Shown: positions 1-8,934 of the stretch, piece by piece
Layout: every line of letters starts with the position of its first letter
Position numbering within the stretch: position 1 is the stretch's first letter
Assembly (NCBI GenBank): GCA_018660465.1
Contig: JABJKH010000090.1
Span: 1 to 52,955, forward strand
Reading direction: 5' to 3'
From: Rhodospirillaceae bacterium
GTDB taxonomy: Bacteria; Pseudomonadota; Alphaproteobacteria; Rhodospirillales; JABJKH01
DNA: 52,955 bases
Notes under the pieces: model-generated
Told to the model about the DNA's origin: nothing
Seen by the model: only the letters and a program-made list of their open reading frames with translations
Databases searched by the model: none
Position numbers and translations under genes: made by a program

Positions 1-52
1 CCTTGATTGCCTTGGCTGCACCCGTCTGACGTGTCTGCGATTTCTGTCTCAT
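1..52 (-). CDS. IS3-family transposase OrfA, N-terminal fragment
   Basis: An ATG at 50-52 (minus strand) opens a frame that stays open to the window edge, giving 17 residues that begin MRQKSQTRQTGAAKAIK. This short basic start resembles the N-terminus of IS3-family OrfA proteins, which continue into a helix-turn-helix DNA-binding region and would be followed by an OrfB DDE integrase. Neither part is visible. A purine-rich stretch (GAAGGGAACGAAG) lies just before the ATG and could be the ribosome binding site. The call is tentative because so little is present. Confidence 0.45.
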   Translation of the reverse strand, partial: MRQKSQTRQTGAAKAIK

Positions 53-139
53 CTTCGTTCCCTTCGGTCACTACGATGAGCTAAAAATCCTCTCTTATGC
101 AATCCCGCTAATTTGTTCCATAGGCGCTGACGTTAGACA
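1..139 (-). mobile_element. IS3-type insertion sequence, partial (runs off left edge)
   Basis: The left edge carries the beginning of a transposase reading frame on the minus strand and a short leader. The neighbouring ATPase gene loses its family-like sequence here and stops at 108-110. The minus-strand sequence starting at 139 begins TGTCTAACG; IS3-family ends usually start with TG, so 139 is my best guess for the IS terminus. The other end and any target duplication lie outside the window. The family call rests on the transposase N-terminus; the exact border is inferred. Confidence 0.5.
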
Positions 140-1214
140 CTCCGTAAGTTTGTTTGTCTAAGCTCGATTTTGCACCCTCAACAAGAACAATTTTTCTTCC
201 TAACGATATAATTCCGATGGATTGACCAAGAAGTTTTAATGCCTCATTAGTTTCATCATCATCTTTTACAATTATGGCTTGGTTATTCTCACTCGATTTT
301 ACCGGCGAGATAAAAACAACTGTGTTGTCAAGAGAAGCAGTGATGATATCAGGTGAGTGCGTACAGAAAACAAACTGATTCCTTTCTCCTACTGAACGTA
401 GGGTTTGAATCAGTTTATAACTTAACTCAGGGTGCAAATGAAGTTCAGGTTCATCAAAGAAAACAATGCAGTCACTTGGGTTTCGGAGCAGAAAATCAAA
501 AACAATATTTACGACCTCTCTTTCTCCAGAACTTAGGGCATTAATAGAGTGCCGAGAACCTTCAGATTCAAAGAAAAGGTCTTGTTCTTTTGCGGTTGCA
601 TCGAGAAGAATTTTTGGTGCAAGAAGTTGGCTAAAGGCTTCTTTGAAAGGAGCAAGAGGGTCTTTAAAATTAAGCTCCATGTTCTCTTCGCCAGCTAGTA
701 TTAAGGCTTCCGCTTTATCAGCGATTTTTTTACGTCTAGCCTCAACCTTTCGCAGGATGGCATGAAGTGTATCTTGCCACCTATTCTGAAGGCCGCCAAA
801 AGTAAAATTCCAACCAATTGATTCTTCGTCAGGATCCGTAATATCCCATGAAAAAGCATAGGGTTTAATTTTTTGAATCGTCCTATTGCTTTCAAAATTG
901 AGAACACTACTTTTCCAATTTCTCCTAAGTCTATTAGACTGAAGGGTTGCTGTAAGTTTTGTGCAATCTTCTGGAACTGATGTATTCAGTTCCCTCTGCC
1001 CCCATGCATCTAATTCTTCTTTCGTTGTGGCCTCAATGATGAGTGTAGACGTAAGTACAGGAGTGGGATTCTGCAGATGTGAAATTAGGGAATTTATTAA
1101 ACGGCTTTTTCCTACGCCATTTGGCCCCGCAAGCACTACGACATCAGATAATTCATCAACCGAAAATGTCTGAATAGGCAACACCCCTTCAGATTGAATT
1201 GATTTTAAATACAT
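108..1214 (-). pseudogene. OLD-family AAA ATPase/TOPRIM nuclease, 3' end truncated by IS
   Basis: The 368-residue product has a complete ABC-type ATPase: Walker A GPNGVGKS at 30-37, signature-like SSGE near 228-231, Walker B IVFFDEPELHLHP near 250-262, and the switch-His region FCTHSP at 283-288. It then starts a TOPRIM domain (IVLVEG near 342-347, carrying the conserved Glu) but ends only about 20 residues later. OLD, GajA and similar ATP-gated nucleases are normally much longer, with a full TOPRIM domain after the ATPase. The last residues, from about 359, look like read-through into the IS at the left edge. The gene is AT-rich compared with the catabolic genes to its right, which suggests horizontal transfer. 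Many relatives act in phage defence. The ATPase half may still be made, but nuclease activity is unlikely. Confidence 0.65.
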
Positions 1215-1326
1215 AGGTTATCCTTCTGTAGTAGTATTTTATTTCTAATATTAATAAACATACAGAATGTAAAAATTCAATCATCGGTTTAATTGCAATG
1301 TATATCAAGACATAAAAAAAACTTAG

Positions 1327-1365
1327 TTTTAGGGGGCAAGTCTTGAATTGTGAATATCCCCTAAA
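1327..1365. repeat. Hairpin containing the CAAGTCTTGAATTG motif (copy 1)
   Basis: TTTAGGGG and CCCCTAAA form inverted arms around the core CAAGTCTTGAATTGTGAAT. The same core occurs near 12962 and 13011. The hairpin overlaps the stop codon of the cyclase-family gene and separates the AT-rich ATPase gene from the ordinary chromosome. It could act as a terminator for the cyclase gene, but no clear U-run follows. From memory, similar sequences occur beside REP-associated elements in proteobacteria; this is not verified. Confidence 0.5.
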
Positions 1366-2410
1366 CAGTCCCCACCGGCATAACCGGAGACCCCACCGCC
1401 CCCGTCAATCTCAACGGCGGTGCCGTCAGTAACAGCCTCGACCGCTCATTCTCCCTCAGCCATCCAGCCAACTCCGTCAGATACCAAATCTCGCCTAGGT
1501 GTATCCCCAGTTTGAACAAACAGTGTTCGTGCAGCGGGAGTCTTGAGCCTTTTATGTTCTGGCGGGGCGGGCCGCCGATGTCTTCGACGGCCATGTTGTC
1601 TGAGGCGATGACAGCGATCCCGGAGTCGGTCACCCATTCGAGAATTTTGGGGTCGAGGGAGTCGAGCACGGCGCAGGAGCGGTGGAGTTTTTCGGCGTCC
1701 GGGTCGAGGTTCATCTCTAGGATCATCTGGCCCCAGCCGGTGTGGATCAGCAGCATGTCGCCGGGCTCGATTTCTATGGCGTCGTCGGCCATGATTTTTT
1801 CGAGCATGTCGTAGTTTACCCGCACCCGTTCGTCGCCATAATGCGCGTGGAAATCGAGCATCACGGCGCGGCCTTGCACGCAGGTTTCAGCCATGTTGTG
1901 AATGCCGAGTTGGTGCGCGGCGACGCCTTCGAAATCGCCATCGTCCAGAGCCATGACATCGGTGCCGGCGCGAAAGCCGTTGTAGTACATGCGTTCGGGT
2001 GTGCCGTCGTCCATGGCATCGAACTCGCCGCCAAAGTGGGCGAGGCTGTCCCATTGTGTCGAATACTGGGTATGAATGATCGCGACATCATCGGCGCTGA
2101 CATCGGTCAGGCCGGGCACCAGTTTGGACCACGCCATGTTGTAGTATTCGTGGCCTTCATGATACGTCGGGCGCAGTTGCGGCGGGTGGCGTTTTGGGTT
2201 GACCGAATTGCCGCCAGGGTAATCCAACGGCAGGCTGAGGCAGAAGGATTTGCCTTCCTTGACCTCGGCCACGCCTTGCATGACTTTCTCAGGCGTCAGC
2301 AGGTTCAACCGACCCTTTTGGTCATCCGGGCCAAAATCTCCCCAGTTCGAGCCCCTGGGCCTAATTTTCCATCGTGAGTTTTTTTGGCGATTGTTCTCGT
2401 GATTGGCCAT
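1361..2410 (-). CDS. Cyclase family protein (kynurenine formamidase-like fold)
   Basis: This 349-residue protein resembles the metal-dependent cyclase/hydrolase family (PF04199), which includes bacterial kynurenine formamidase KynB and isatin hydrolase. The family's HxGTHxDxxxH-type metal site is seen as TQWDSLAH at about 118-125, with Gln in place of the usual His; this TQWD form is common in the larger cyclase proteins of catabolic clusters. The region following EIEPGDMLLIHTGWG is also typical. The start at 2410 is chosen over an upstream ATG at 2461 because GGGGGAG sits just before it. It is divergent from the amidohydrolase at 2476, only 65 bases away, suggesting a shared control region. 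The substrate is unknown; a ring-opening or amide hydrolysis step is likely. Confidence 0.8.
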   Translation of the reverse strand: MANHENNRQKNSRWKIRPRGSNWGDFGPDDQKGRLNLLTPEKVMQGVAEVKEGKSFCLSLPLDYPGGNSVNPKRHPPQLRPTYHEGHEYYNMAWSKLVPGLTDVSADDVAIIHTQYSTQWDSLAHFGGEFDAMDDGTPERMYYNGFRAGTDVMALDDGDFEGVAAHQLGIHNMAETCVQGRAVMLDFHAHYGDERVRVNYDMLEKIMADDAIEIEPGDMLLIHTGWGQMILEMNLDPDAEKLHRSCAVLDSLDPKILEWVTDSGIAVIASDNMAVEDIGGPPRQNIKGSRLPLHEHCLFKLGIHLGEIWYLTELAGWLRENERSRLLLTAPPLRLTGAVGSPVMPVGTV

Positions 2411-2475
2411 GGACTCCCCCTTTGTGTTGGGGGAAAGTATGCGATGGTTATTCCTCACCAAGAAAGAATAAAAAA

Positions 2476-3615
2476 ATGAAGTACGAGATTATTTCCGCAG
2501 ACTGCCACGTCGATCTGATCTGGCTGCCGCCTGATCTTTTTACCGCCAACGCTTCTGCCGCCCTAAAAGACCAAATGCCGCATGTGGTTGATGGTGAGAT
2601 CGGGCCGGTGTGGGTGACCGATCAGGGCGCATCGTTTGGGCTAATGAACGGCATGGGCTCTGGCGGACGCGAATATAAGCCGGGCGAAATTCAACGCTCT
2701 GACCGGATGGCAGAAACCGGGCTTTATTCGGATGGCAAGGCGGGCATTCGCCGCCTGACTGATCCTGATCTACGGGTGAAGGACCAAGACTTGGATGGCA
2801 TCCAAGCCGAAGTCCTGTTCGGTGTCTTGGGTGCCGCCCAGCGCATGGGCAATGCGGAAGCGGCGGTTGAGGTCACGCGTATTTATAACGACTGGCTGGA
2901 CGGGTTCTGTAAGACCCATCCCGAACGCTTCGCAGGGTTGGCCTGTATCCCCAACAACGACATTGATTATGCGGTGGCGGAGATCAAACGGGTCGCGGCC
3001 ATGGGCGGCGTGCGCGGGATCGAAGTGCCGCTGACCACCGGTATGGTGCCGTTGTATGATCCGGTGTGGCATCCGCTCTGGGCAGCGGCAGAAGACTCTG
3101 GCTTACCACTCAACTTTCACACCATCGGCGGCGGACGGCCCCCGATGGAGAAGCTGCCCCCCTTGCAGCAACGCCAAGCCTGGGCGGTGTATGTCACCGG
3201 GTTCCAGTTGGGCATGGGCCGGGTGTTGATGGAAATAATTTATGGCGGCGTATTGGAAGCCTTCCCGAAACTCAAGATCGTGATTGCGGAAAGCGGCATC
3301 GGCTGGATTCCCTACATCCTCGACCACATGGATTTCGAATGGGAGGAACAGTTCAAAGACCTGACCCTGACCATGAAGCCGTCGGATTACTGGAAGCGTC
3401 AATGCTATGCGACCTATCAAACCGACCCGATCGGGATCAGGTTGCTGGATGTCTTGGGTGAAGACAACATCATGTGGGGGTCAGACTTCCCACACCCTGA
3501 TGGGGTCTGGCCGGATTCGAAGGAATTCATCCAACAAGAATTGGGCGACGTCCCCGAAGCAACCCGCCAGAAGATCATCTGCGGCAATGCGGCAGCGTTG
3601 TATGGCTTTGCATAA
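2476..3615 (+). CDS. Amidohydrolase family protein (ACMSD-like)
   Basis: The 379-residue product fits amidohydrolase family 2 (PF04909), the TIM-barrel metal-dependent hydrolases and decarboxylases related to ACMSD. Visible signatures are the N-terminal DCHVD, a mid-protein NFHTIGGG supplying a metal His, and the late WGSDFPHPDG carrying the catalytic Asp. The start is the ATG at 2476, just before the IISADCHVD strand; an earlier ATG at 2374 would overlap the divergent gene and lacks family-like sequence. The gene is followed after 12 bases by the PrpF-type isomerase, so the two are probably cotranscribed. Together with the cyclase they suggest breakdown of an aromatic ring-cleavage product, but the substrate cannot be read from the sequence. 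Confidence 0.82.
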   Translation: MKYEIISADCHVDLIWLPPDLFTANASAALKDQMPHVVDGEIGPVWVTDQGASFGLMNGMGSGGREYKPGEIQRSDRMAETGLYSDGKAGIRRLTDPDLRVKDQDLDGIQAEVLFGVLGAAQRMGNAEAAVEVTRIYNDWLDGFCKTHPERFAGLACIPNNDIDYAVAEIKRVAAMGGVRGIEVPLTTGMVPLYDPVWHPLWAAAEDSGLPLNFHTIGGGRPPMEKLPPLQQRQAWAVYVTGFQLGMGRVLMEIIYGGVLEAFPKLKIVIAESGIGWIPYILDHMDFEWEEQFKDLTLTMKPSDYWKRQCYATYQTDPIGIRLLDVLGEDNIMWGSDFPHPDGVWPDSKEFIQQELGDVPEATRQKIICGNAAALYGFA

Positions 3616-3627
3616 AGGAGGTTCAAA

Positions 3628-4716
3628 ATGACAGACCAACGCGCGATACCTTTCATGTTCATGCGGGGCGGGACGTCCCGGGGGCCTGTGTTCAAGGCAA
3701 GCGATCTGCCCGAAGATCGCGATACATTGGCAGCGCTCCTGATCTCTGCTGTTGGGTCTGGGCATCCTTTGAATATCGATGGCGTTGGCGGCGGAAATGC
3801 GGTGACAACGAAGGTTCCCATATTATCGCCCTCAGATGATGACTGGGCCGATATTGACTATTTCTTTGCCCAGGTTCAGGTCGAAGACCGGCTCGTTGAT
3901 TTCAGCGCCACGTGCGGGAATATGCTCAGCACCGTTGGACCGGCATCGATTGAAATGGGTTACATCGCGCCCGAAGGAGAAACGACTGAAGTGAAAATTC
4001 GCTCCGTGAATACCGGTGCGCGATTTGTTTCCACTGTGCAAACGCCTGATGGCAATGTGAAGTATGAGGGCGATGCGGCGATCGATGGTGTGCCCGGCAC
4101 TCACGCCCCGATTAAGCTTAGGTTCATGAAGGTCGTCGGATCAAAGACCGGAAAGTTCCTGCCAACGGGAAATCTACGCGACACCTTTGATGGGACAGAG
4201 GTCACCTGCATGGACGTGACGATGCCGTGTGTCATTGGCCGGGCGTCAGATTTTGGGATCACGGGTTATGAAACCCAGAAGGAGCTTGATGCGAACAAAG
4301 GGCTCTTTGCCAAAATGGAGTCCATCCGCTTGCAAGCCGGTGAAGCGATGGGCCTGGGGGATGTGAGTAAATCAGTTGTCCCAAAGTTTGGTTTGTTCTC
4401 ACCCGCCAAAAATGGCGGCACAATTTCTGTGCGGTATTTTATGCCCTGGCAAACCCACCCAACCTGTGCCGCGACATCATCGCAGTGTTTGGCGGCCTGT
4501 GCCCTCACGCCAGGGACGATTTCGGATGGGTTATTAGACCGGCCCGACGGCACGCCTGCGACAATTCTGATCGAACACCCGCTTGGTGCGATTGAGGTTG
4601 GTATCGATTATGAACTCACCGGGGACGATATGGATGTTCGTTCCGCTGAAATTCTCCGCACAGCGCGAAAGCTGGCCCAAGGAGAAATCTTCGTTTCGTC
4701 AGAAATTTGGGAATAA
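3628..4716 (+). CDS. PrpF-family isomerase, 4-oxalomesaconate tautomerase-like
   Basis: This 362-residue protein belongs to the PrpF family (PF04303, diaminopimelate epimerase-like fold), which catalyses proton-transfer isomerisation of aconitate-like acids. The hallmark FMFMRGGTSRG is at the N-terminus, followed by NIDGVGGGNAVTTKV; the second active-site region contains ATCGNMLS. The GSGHPLNIDGVGGGN wording is closer to GalD/LigU-type 4-oxalomesaconate tautomerases than to methylaconitate isomerase, but that is recall rather than a search. A very strong ribosome binding site (AAAGGAGG) precedes the ATG. It forms a unit with the upstream amidohydrolase. A second PrpF paralogue lies at 33573-34700. 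Confidence 0.82.
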   Translation: MTDQRAIPFMFMRGGTSRGPVFKASDLPEDRDTLAALLISAVGSGHPLNIDGVGGGNAVTTKVPILSPSDDDWADIDYFFAQVQVEDRLVDFSATCGNMLSTVGPASIEMGYIAPEGETTEVKIRSVNTGARFVSTVQTPDGNVKYEGDAAIDGVPGTHAPIKLRFMKVVGSKTGKFLPTGNLRDTFDGTEVTCMDVTMPCVIGRASDFGITGYETQKELDANKGLFAKMESIRLQAGEAMGLGDVSKSVVPKFGLFSPAKNGGTISVRYFMPWQTHPTCAATSSQCLAACALTPGTISDGLLDRPDGTPATILIEHPLGAIEVGIDYELTGDDMDVRSAEILRTARKLAQGEIFVSSEIWE

Positions 4717-4745
4717 ATCTGCCGATCCAGCGTTAATCTAAGTAT

Positions 4746-4759
4746 TCACACATCTGTGA
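4746..4759. promoter_or_regulatory. Short perfect inverted repeat TCACA-N4-TGTGA
   Basis: A 5-base perfect inverted repeat with a 4-base spacer lies between the PrpF gene and the cupredoxin-like gene. There is no following T-run, so it is not an evident terminator. It could be an operator for the downstream gene; its half-sites are in the opposite order to a CRP site. Chance occurrence cannot be excluded. Confidence 0.25.
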
Positions 4760-4853
4760 TGCTGATTTGAGGGGCCGAAGGTTTGTAATTGGGGCTGTGG
4801 AAACCTAAATAAAGACCATTACAGCCATGGGCGGCAAAAAAATGGAGATGAAG

Positions 4854-5333
4854 ATGTTAAAGAATACCGGTTTTAAAAGTTTAGGGGGCGGTGTCGCCCT
4901 TGCGGGTGCTTTTGTGATTTCATTTGCAATGGGCGCCCAGGCAGCAACCCCGACTGTCATTACGCTGACCCAAACGCCGTGTCAGTTTGTCGAGCCGGAA
5001 CACGGCACCGACCATAAATTTAAATCGACTAAGAAAGCCGATTGCGATGCGATCAATGCCAAGTCGGGCAGTGAACGCCTGGCGAAGTCCAAAGTTATGA
5101 ACCTCAAGGCTGGCGATTACATTTTCCGGGTGACCAATAAAAACGTGCCGTATTCACTCGGGTTCTGGATCCGGGGAGCCTCTTTGGTCGACCGGGCCTT
5201 GCTGCCCAGTACCTCCGGCGGTGGCCTCACGACGGGTAAAACCAAAGACTACAAGATAAAGTTGAAACCCGGGAAGTATGTTTTCTCGTGCCCGCTAAAC
5301 CCCACCGTTAATCATAAGGTCGTTGTCGAATAA
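4854..5333 (+). CDS. Periplasmic cupredoxin-like protein with an altered copper site
   Basis: The product begins with a signal peptide (basic start, hydrophobic core, cleavage near GAQAA) followed by about 125 mature residues. The C-terminal half looks like a cupredoxin beta-barrel: IFRVTNKNVPYSLGFWIRG, then GKYVFSCPLNPTVNHKVVVE. In copper cupredoxins the first strand pair usually carries a His where this protein has Tyr (VPYS). The C-terminal loop keeps one Cys and one His but shows no obvious Met ligand. It may therefore bind metal differently or not at all. Four in-frame ATGs (4827, 4842, 4848, 4854) are possible; 4854 is preferred because GGAG lies six bases upstream. It stands alone between an operon end and a convergent cupin gene. 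Confidence 0.65.
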   Translation: MLKNTGFKSLGGGVALAGAFVISFAMGAQAATPTVITLTQTPCQFVEPEHGTDHKFKSTKKADCDAINAKSGSERLAKSKVMNLKAGDYIFRVTNKNVPYSLGFWIRGASLVDRALLPSTSGGGLTTGKTKDYKIKLKPGKYVFSCPLNPTVNHKVVVE

Positions 5334-5337
5334 GGCG

Positions 5338-5922
5338 TTATTTGTCCGCCATGCGGTCGGCGAATTTAAAGCCAACGCTTCCCATAGCGTCGACCGTCTT
5401 TTCACCAAACTTATCGGCGATGGCCTTGCCCACATGGGGATGAAAAACAACCTCATCTCGGGGGTCGCCTTCGGGGATTTGTATGGTCACCAGAAGTCGC
5501 GCTGTTTCATCAGATATGTTCTCAAAATCACGATAAACACCGGCAGGGACGGAGATAAAGTCGAGCGGTTCCAATTCGGTTGAGTTCTCACCGTCCTCGC
5601 CCCAGGAAATTCTAAAGCGGCCGTTCAGGCATAAGAAATTCTCAACCGTCTTGGCGTGACTATGAAGCCCTGGTTTGTCGCCCGGCAGGCATTCAGCGAT
5701 AACCACCGTCAACCCATCTCGGCCTTTGATCGGCGCAACTGCGGAGCGCCCTGTCCAGCCTTCCGGCGACATGATGGGATACACCGCCTTGGGTGAGACA
5801 AATCCAATCGCCTCGGCCGGAACCCCCGTACTTTCCATGATCGACTCCTTGTAAGGTTTCAAGTCCTTAAAGCGCGCAATTCGCTTCGTCATGTCTTCGG
5901 GGGATATGTCGATGGATGTCAT
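5338..5922 (-). CDS. Cupin domain protein
   Basis: The 194-residue protein has one cupin barrel. Motif 1 is seen as GLHSHAKTVENFLCLNGRFRI and motif 2 as PLDFISVPAGVYRDFENI, so metal-binding His residues are present in motif 1 while motif 2 lacks the usual His. Such proteins include small dioxygenases, isomerases and sugar-binding proteins, and the sequence does not decide between them. The start at 5922 is preceded by AAGGA at good spacing; the 27 codons upstream are not family-like. It ends five bases from the convergent cupredoxin gene. No partner enzyme is adjacent on the same strand. Confidence 0.75.
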   Translation of the reverse strand: MTSIDISPEDMTKRIARFKDLKPYKESIMESTGVPAEAIGFVSPKAVYPIMSPEGWTGRSAVAPIKGRDGLTVVIAECLPGDKPGLHSHAKTVENFLCLNGRFRISWGEDGENSTELEPLDFISVPAGVYRDFENISDETARLLVTIQIPEGDPRDEVVFHPHVGKAIADKFGEKTVDAMGSVGFKFADRMADK

Positions 5923-6152
5923 TGGTTTTTCCTTAGGTGAAAGCGGTCCAAAATATCTTTGCGGAATTCGACTCCAAAGGCCAGAAACAAAAAATAAAGG
6001 CAAAGTCCCCGCCTTTTCGCGGTTAATTTAATGCTTACTGTTTTTTCATAAGTTGTTGTCTATGATGCGTGAGCCGTGTTGCCATTGATCTTGAGACTTC
6101 TTCCCACGGCTCGCGATTTGCTTGAGAACGCTAGAGACGGATTTTAATTAAC

Positions 6153-6575
6153 ATGACGACAAATTTATACGACGATGTTGGCGGTCGGCCGTGCATCGAA
6201 CGGGTTCATAAAAGATTATACGACAAATTGCTCAGCCATCCTTGGCTTAAGGATTTCTTCAAAGGCAATGACCGGAACCATCTGGAGTCCCAGCAGACCG
6301 AATTCATGATGATGATTTTGGGCGGACCAAAAATTTACGGCGGGCGGCCACCGGCGACGGCCCATTGCCATATGTTCGTTACCGAAGAGGTTTTTCTGAT
6401 CCGCCACGAACTCCTCAAGCAATCCCTCACCGAGGCCGGCGTAAGTCCAGAGCATAAACTGCGATGGCTTGAATTCGATTATGGTTTCAAGGCGGCATTG
6501 GTTAAGAAGTCGATCGACGACTGCGAAGGTCGCTATAAGAACGAACCGATTATCGTGGTGGATAAACCACGCTAA
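6153..6575 (+). CDS. Truncated (2/2) haemoglobin
   Basis: The 140-residue protein matches the bacterial truncated globin family (PF01152). It starts LYDDVGG, continues with LYDKLLSHPWLKDFF (B/CD region), then QQTEFMMMILGGP and IYGGR. The likely proximal haem-binding His is in TAHCHMF (His71 or His73). These cytoplasmic haem proteins bind oxygen or nitric oxide and often protect from nitrosative stress. A 150-base gap separates it from the divergent cupin gene. It ends ten bases before the convergent dioxygenase gene. No reductase partner is adjacent. Confidence 0.85.
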   Translation: MTTNLYDDVGGRPCIERVHKRLYDKLLSHPWLKDFFKGNDRNHLESQQTEFMMMILGGPKIYGGRPPATAHCHMFVTEEVFLIRHELLKQSLTEAGVSPEHKLRWLEFDYGFKAALVKKSIDDCEGRYKNEPIIVVDKPR

Positions 6576-6584
6576 CTTTATCTC

Positions 6585-7424
6585 CTAAACAGGACGATCT
6601 CCGGCAATTGTGATCCGGTGCATGACGCGTTTGTAGCCGTGATAATCGTTGACCGGATTGTGCTGACTGGCGCGGTTGTCCCAGAACGCGGCGGCACCTT
6701 CGGACCAGCGGAAACGGTATGTGAATTCCGGTTTATTCAAGTGAGCAAAAAGGAATTCTAGAATGGGCTGGCTTTCTTCGATGCTCAGTTCCTTGAAGCG
6801 GACCGAATGGGCAAGATTTACGAACAGCGCCTTTCGCCCGGTTTCCGGATGGGTGCGAACAGCGGGGTGCTCGGCGATGAGTTCTTTGGGTGCAGGTTCT
6901 TCTTGCTCAGCAACGCGATGTTTGCGGGTATCGCTGACGCGGGCCTTGGCCGATGTATTGACCACTGTCAGGCCGTCTAGAAATTTTTGATATGCGGGCG
7001 ACAATGCTTCATAAGCCAAGTACATGTTTGCGAATTCTGTATCCCCACCGGATGGTGGCAATTCCCGGGCGAGCAAAAATGTACCTAACGGTGGTTCTTC
7101 AAGATACGTGGTATCGGCATGCCAAAGACCGCCGAAGTTAATTTTTTCTTCGGGCAGTTTTATGACGGGAATGACGTGGGGAGCCTCCTCAAGGCCCTTC
7201 ACCAAGGGATAATCAACCAGCGGGCCAAACCGTTCCGCAAACTTCGCTTGCTGGTTGGGCGTGATATGTGCCTGATCGCGGAAAAAGATGACCAAGTGTT
7301 CAAGCAGTGCTGCGCGAATTTCAGCGATGGTTTGATCGCTCAGGTCTTCCCCCAAATCGACGCCGGAGATCTCAGCCCCTAACGCACCTGAAACCGGTTC
7401 GATTTGGATCGTTTGATTTGACAT
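6585..7424 (-). CDS. TauD/TfdA-family Fe(II)/2-oxoglutarate dioxygenase
   Basis: The 279-residue product has the TauD architecture (PF02668). The iron ligands are visible as the HxD in LWHADTTY and the distal His in GYKRVMHRITI; the C-terminal Arg for 2-oxoglutarate is probably in the same segment. SGGDTEFANMYLAYEAL and AAAFWDNRASQHNPVNDY are also characteristic. The family oxidises sulfonates, phenoxyacetates and similar compounds, releasing succinate and carbon dioxide; the exact substrate is not evident. The start at 7424 has AAGGAG nine bases upstream and opens into the usual IEPVSGALGAEISGVDL. It is divergent from the MmgE/PrpD gene, 108 bases away. Confidence 0.87.
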   Translation of the reverse strand: MSNQTIQIEPVSGALGAEISGVDLGEDLSDQTIAEIRAALLEHLVIFFRDQAHITPNQQAKFAERFGPLVDYPLVKGLEEAPHVIPVIKLPEEKINFGGLWHADTTYLEEPPLGTFLLARELPPSGGDTEFANMYLAYEALSPAYQKFLDGLTVVNTSAKARVSDTRKHRVAEQEEPAPKELIAEHPAVRTHPETGRKALFVNLAHSVRFKELSIEESQPILEFLFAHLNKPEFTYRFRWSEGAAAFWDNRASQHNPVNDYHGYKRVMHRITIAGDRPV

Positions 7425-7532
7425 CCTCTGGATCTCCTTCTCACGTTGTAAAATCATACCCCCAAAAACCTTGCATTTGAAAGGCCGACTGCGCACGATT
7501 AAGGCACGTTTGGAAAAGATGAAGGACTAGCC

Positions 7533-8927
7533 ATGACCATCGCTCACGACCTCGCAGAACGAATTCTGGATTTTAAGTATGCCGACCTGCCGGAACAGGC
7601 GGTGCGTTGGGCGGAGATCGCATTTCTAGACACGGTTGGTGTGACCTTGGCGGGGGCGACGGAAGACTGTACGCAGATTCTTGAACGGTTGCCGGGTGCT
7701 CTGGCGGCAGGCGGTCCTTGCCTCGCCTATGCTTCGGGCCGACGGACCGATCCGATGAACGCGATGCTGATCAATGGCACCGCGTCTCATGCGTTGGATT
7801 TCGATGATTTCGCCTGGGGGATCGGCGGTCATCCGTCAGTGCCGCTGGTCCCGGCGATTATGGCGGTGGGGGAGATGCAGGCGGTTTCGGGCGAAGACGC
7901 GATCACCGCCTATGTTGCTGGGTTTGAAACCGAAAGCCGCTTCGGCCATGCGCTGCATCCGTATCATTATAATCGTGGCTGGCATCCGACGGTGACGCTG
8001 GGAATTTTCGGCACGGTCGCCGCAGCCGGGCGCTTGATGGGTTTGGATAAAGATCAAATGGCAACAGCACTCGCCATCGCCGCGTCCATGGCCAGTGGTG
8101 TGAAGGCGAATTTTGGCACCATGGTCAAGCCGCTGCATGTTGGTCATTGCCTGCGGGACGGGATGATGGCGGTGATGATCGCCAAGGACGGTTTCACGGC
8201 CAGGGACGAAGCGTTCGAACACAAGCAAGGGTATTTCCAAGTCTTCAACGGCGAGGGCAATTTTGATGCTGCCAAGCTGTTTGAAAACTGGGCCGACCCG
8301 TTGGAGATCGTCAGCCCTGCGTTTGGCTTGAAACAATTTCCTTGCTGCGGCAGCACCCACACGGCGATTAATTGCCTGATGGAACTGAGCGATGAACATG
8401 ACCTAACGCCGGACAACGTGGTGAAGATTGATGTGCTGGCGAACCCGAACCGGTTGCCGCATACGGATAACCCCAATCCGGAAACCGGGTTGGGTGGGAA
8501 ATTTAGTCTGCAATACTTGATGGCGAGGACACTGACCGACCGGCGTGTTGTCCTGTCTTCGTTTGAAGACTCCGCCGTTCAAGATACTGCCGTGCGCGAC
8601 CTGATGCCGATGGTTTCGATGGGGGCGCACCCTGACATGGCGTATGACGGCGACAATCAGTTTGGCGCGGAAGTTACCGTGACCAAGAAATCAGGCGAGA
8701 CCTTCAACCGCCGGATCGATCACCGCCTGGGCCGTGGGCCGGATCACCCGATGAGCCGGGATGAGATGTGGGACAAGTTTTCTGACTGCGCCGGGCGGGT
8801 GCTATCAACAGAGCGCATCCCGGCGCTATTCGATCAATTGGATACGTTCCGGAAGCTGCCCCAAATCAGCGCCGTCAGCGATGCCATCGAAACCGCCTGG
8901 ACCCAAAACGCGGCTGCGGCGGAGTAA
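7533..8927 (+). CDS. MmgE/PrpD family protein
   Basis: The 464-residue protein belongs to MmgE/PrpD (PF03972), whose known members dehydrate 2-methylcitrate or act on related acids such as cis-aconitate. Family features are the N-terminal AFLDTVGVTLAG, then NGTASHALDFDDFAWG, SRFGHALHP, HPTVTLGIFGTVAAAGRLMGL, and ASGVKANFGTMVKPLHVGH near the middle. Many paralogues in alphaproteobacterial catabolic clusters have no assigned substrate, and this one is not beside methylcitrate synthase, so it should not be called PrpD. GAAGGA precedes the ATG. It is followed by a long palindromic repeat before the next gene. Confidence 0.85.
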   Translation: MTIAHDLAERILDFKYADLPEQAVRWAEIAFLDTVGVTLAGATEDCTQILERLPGALAAGGPCLAYASGRRTDPMNAMLINGTASHALDFDDFAWGIGGHPSVPLVPAIMAVGEMQAVSGEDAITAYVAGFETESRFGHALHPYHYNRGWHPTVTLGIFGTVAAAGRLMGLDKDQMATALAIAASMASGVKANFGTMVKPLHVGHCLRDGMMAVMIAKDGFTARDEAFEHKQGYFQVFNGEGNFDAAKLFENWADPLEIVSPAFGLKQFPCCGSTHTAINCLMELSDEHDLTPDNVVKIDVLANPNRLPHTDNPNPETGLGGKFSLQYLMARTLTDRRVVLSSFEDSAVQDTAVRDLMPMVSMGAHPDMAYDGDNQFGAEVTVTKKSGETFNRRIDHRLGRGPDHPMSRDEMWDKFSDCAGRVLSTERIPALFDQLDTFRKLPQISAVSDAIETAWTQNAAAAE

Positions 8928-8934
8928 GGCGCTT

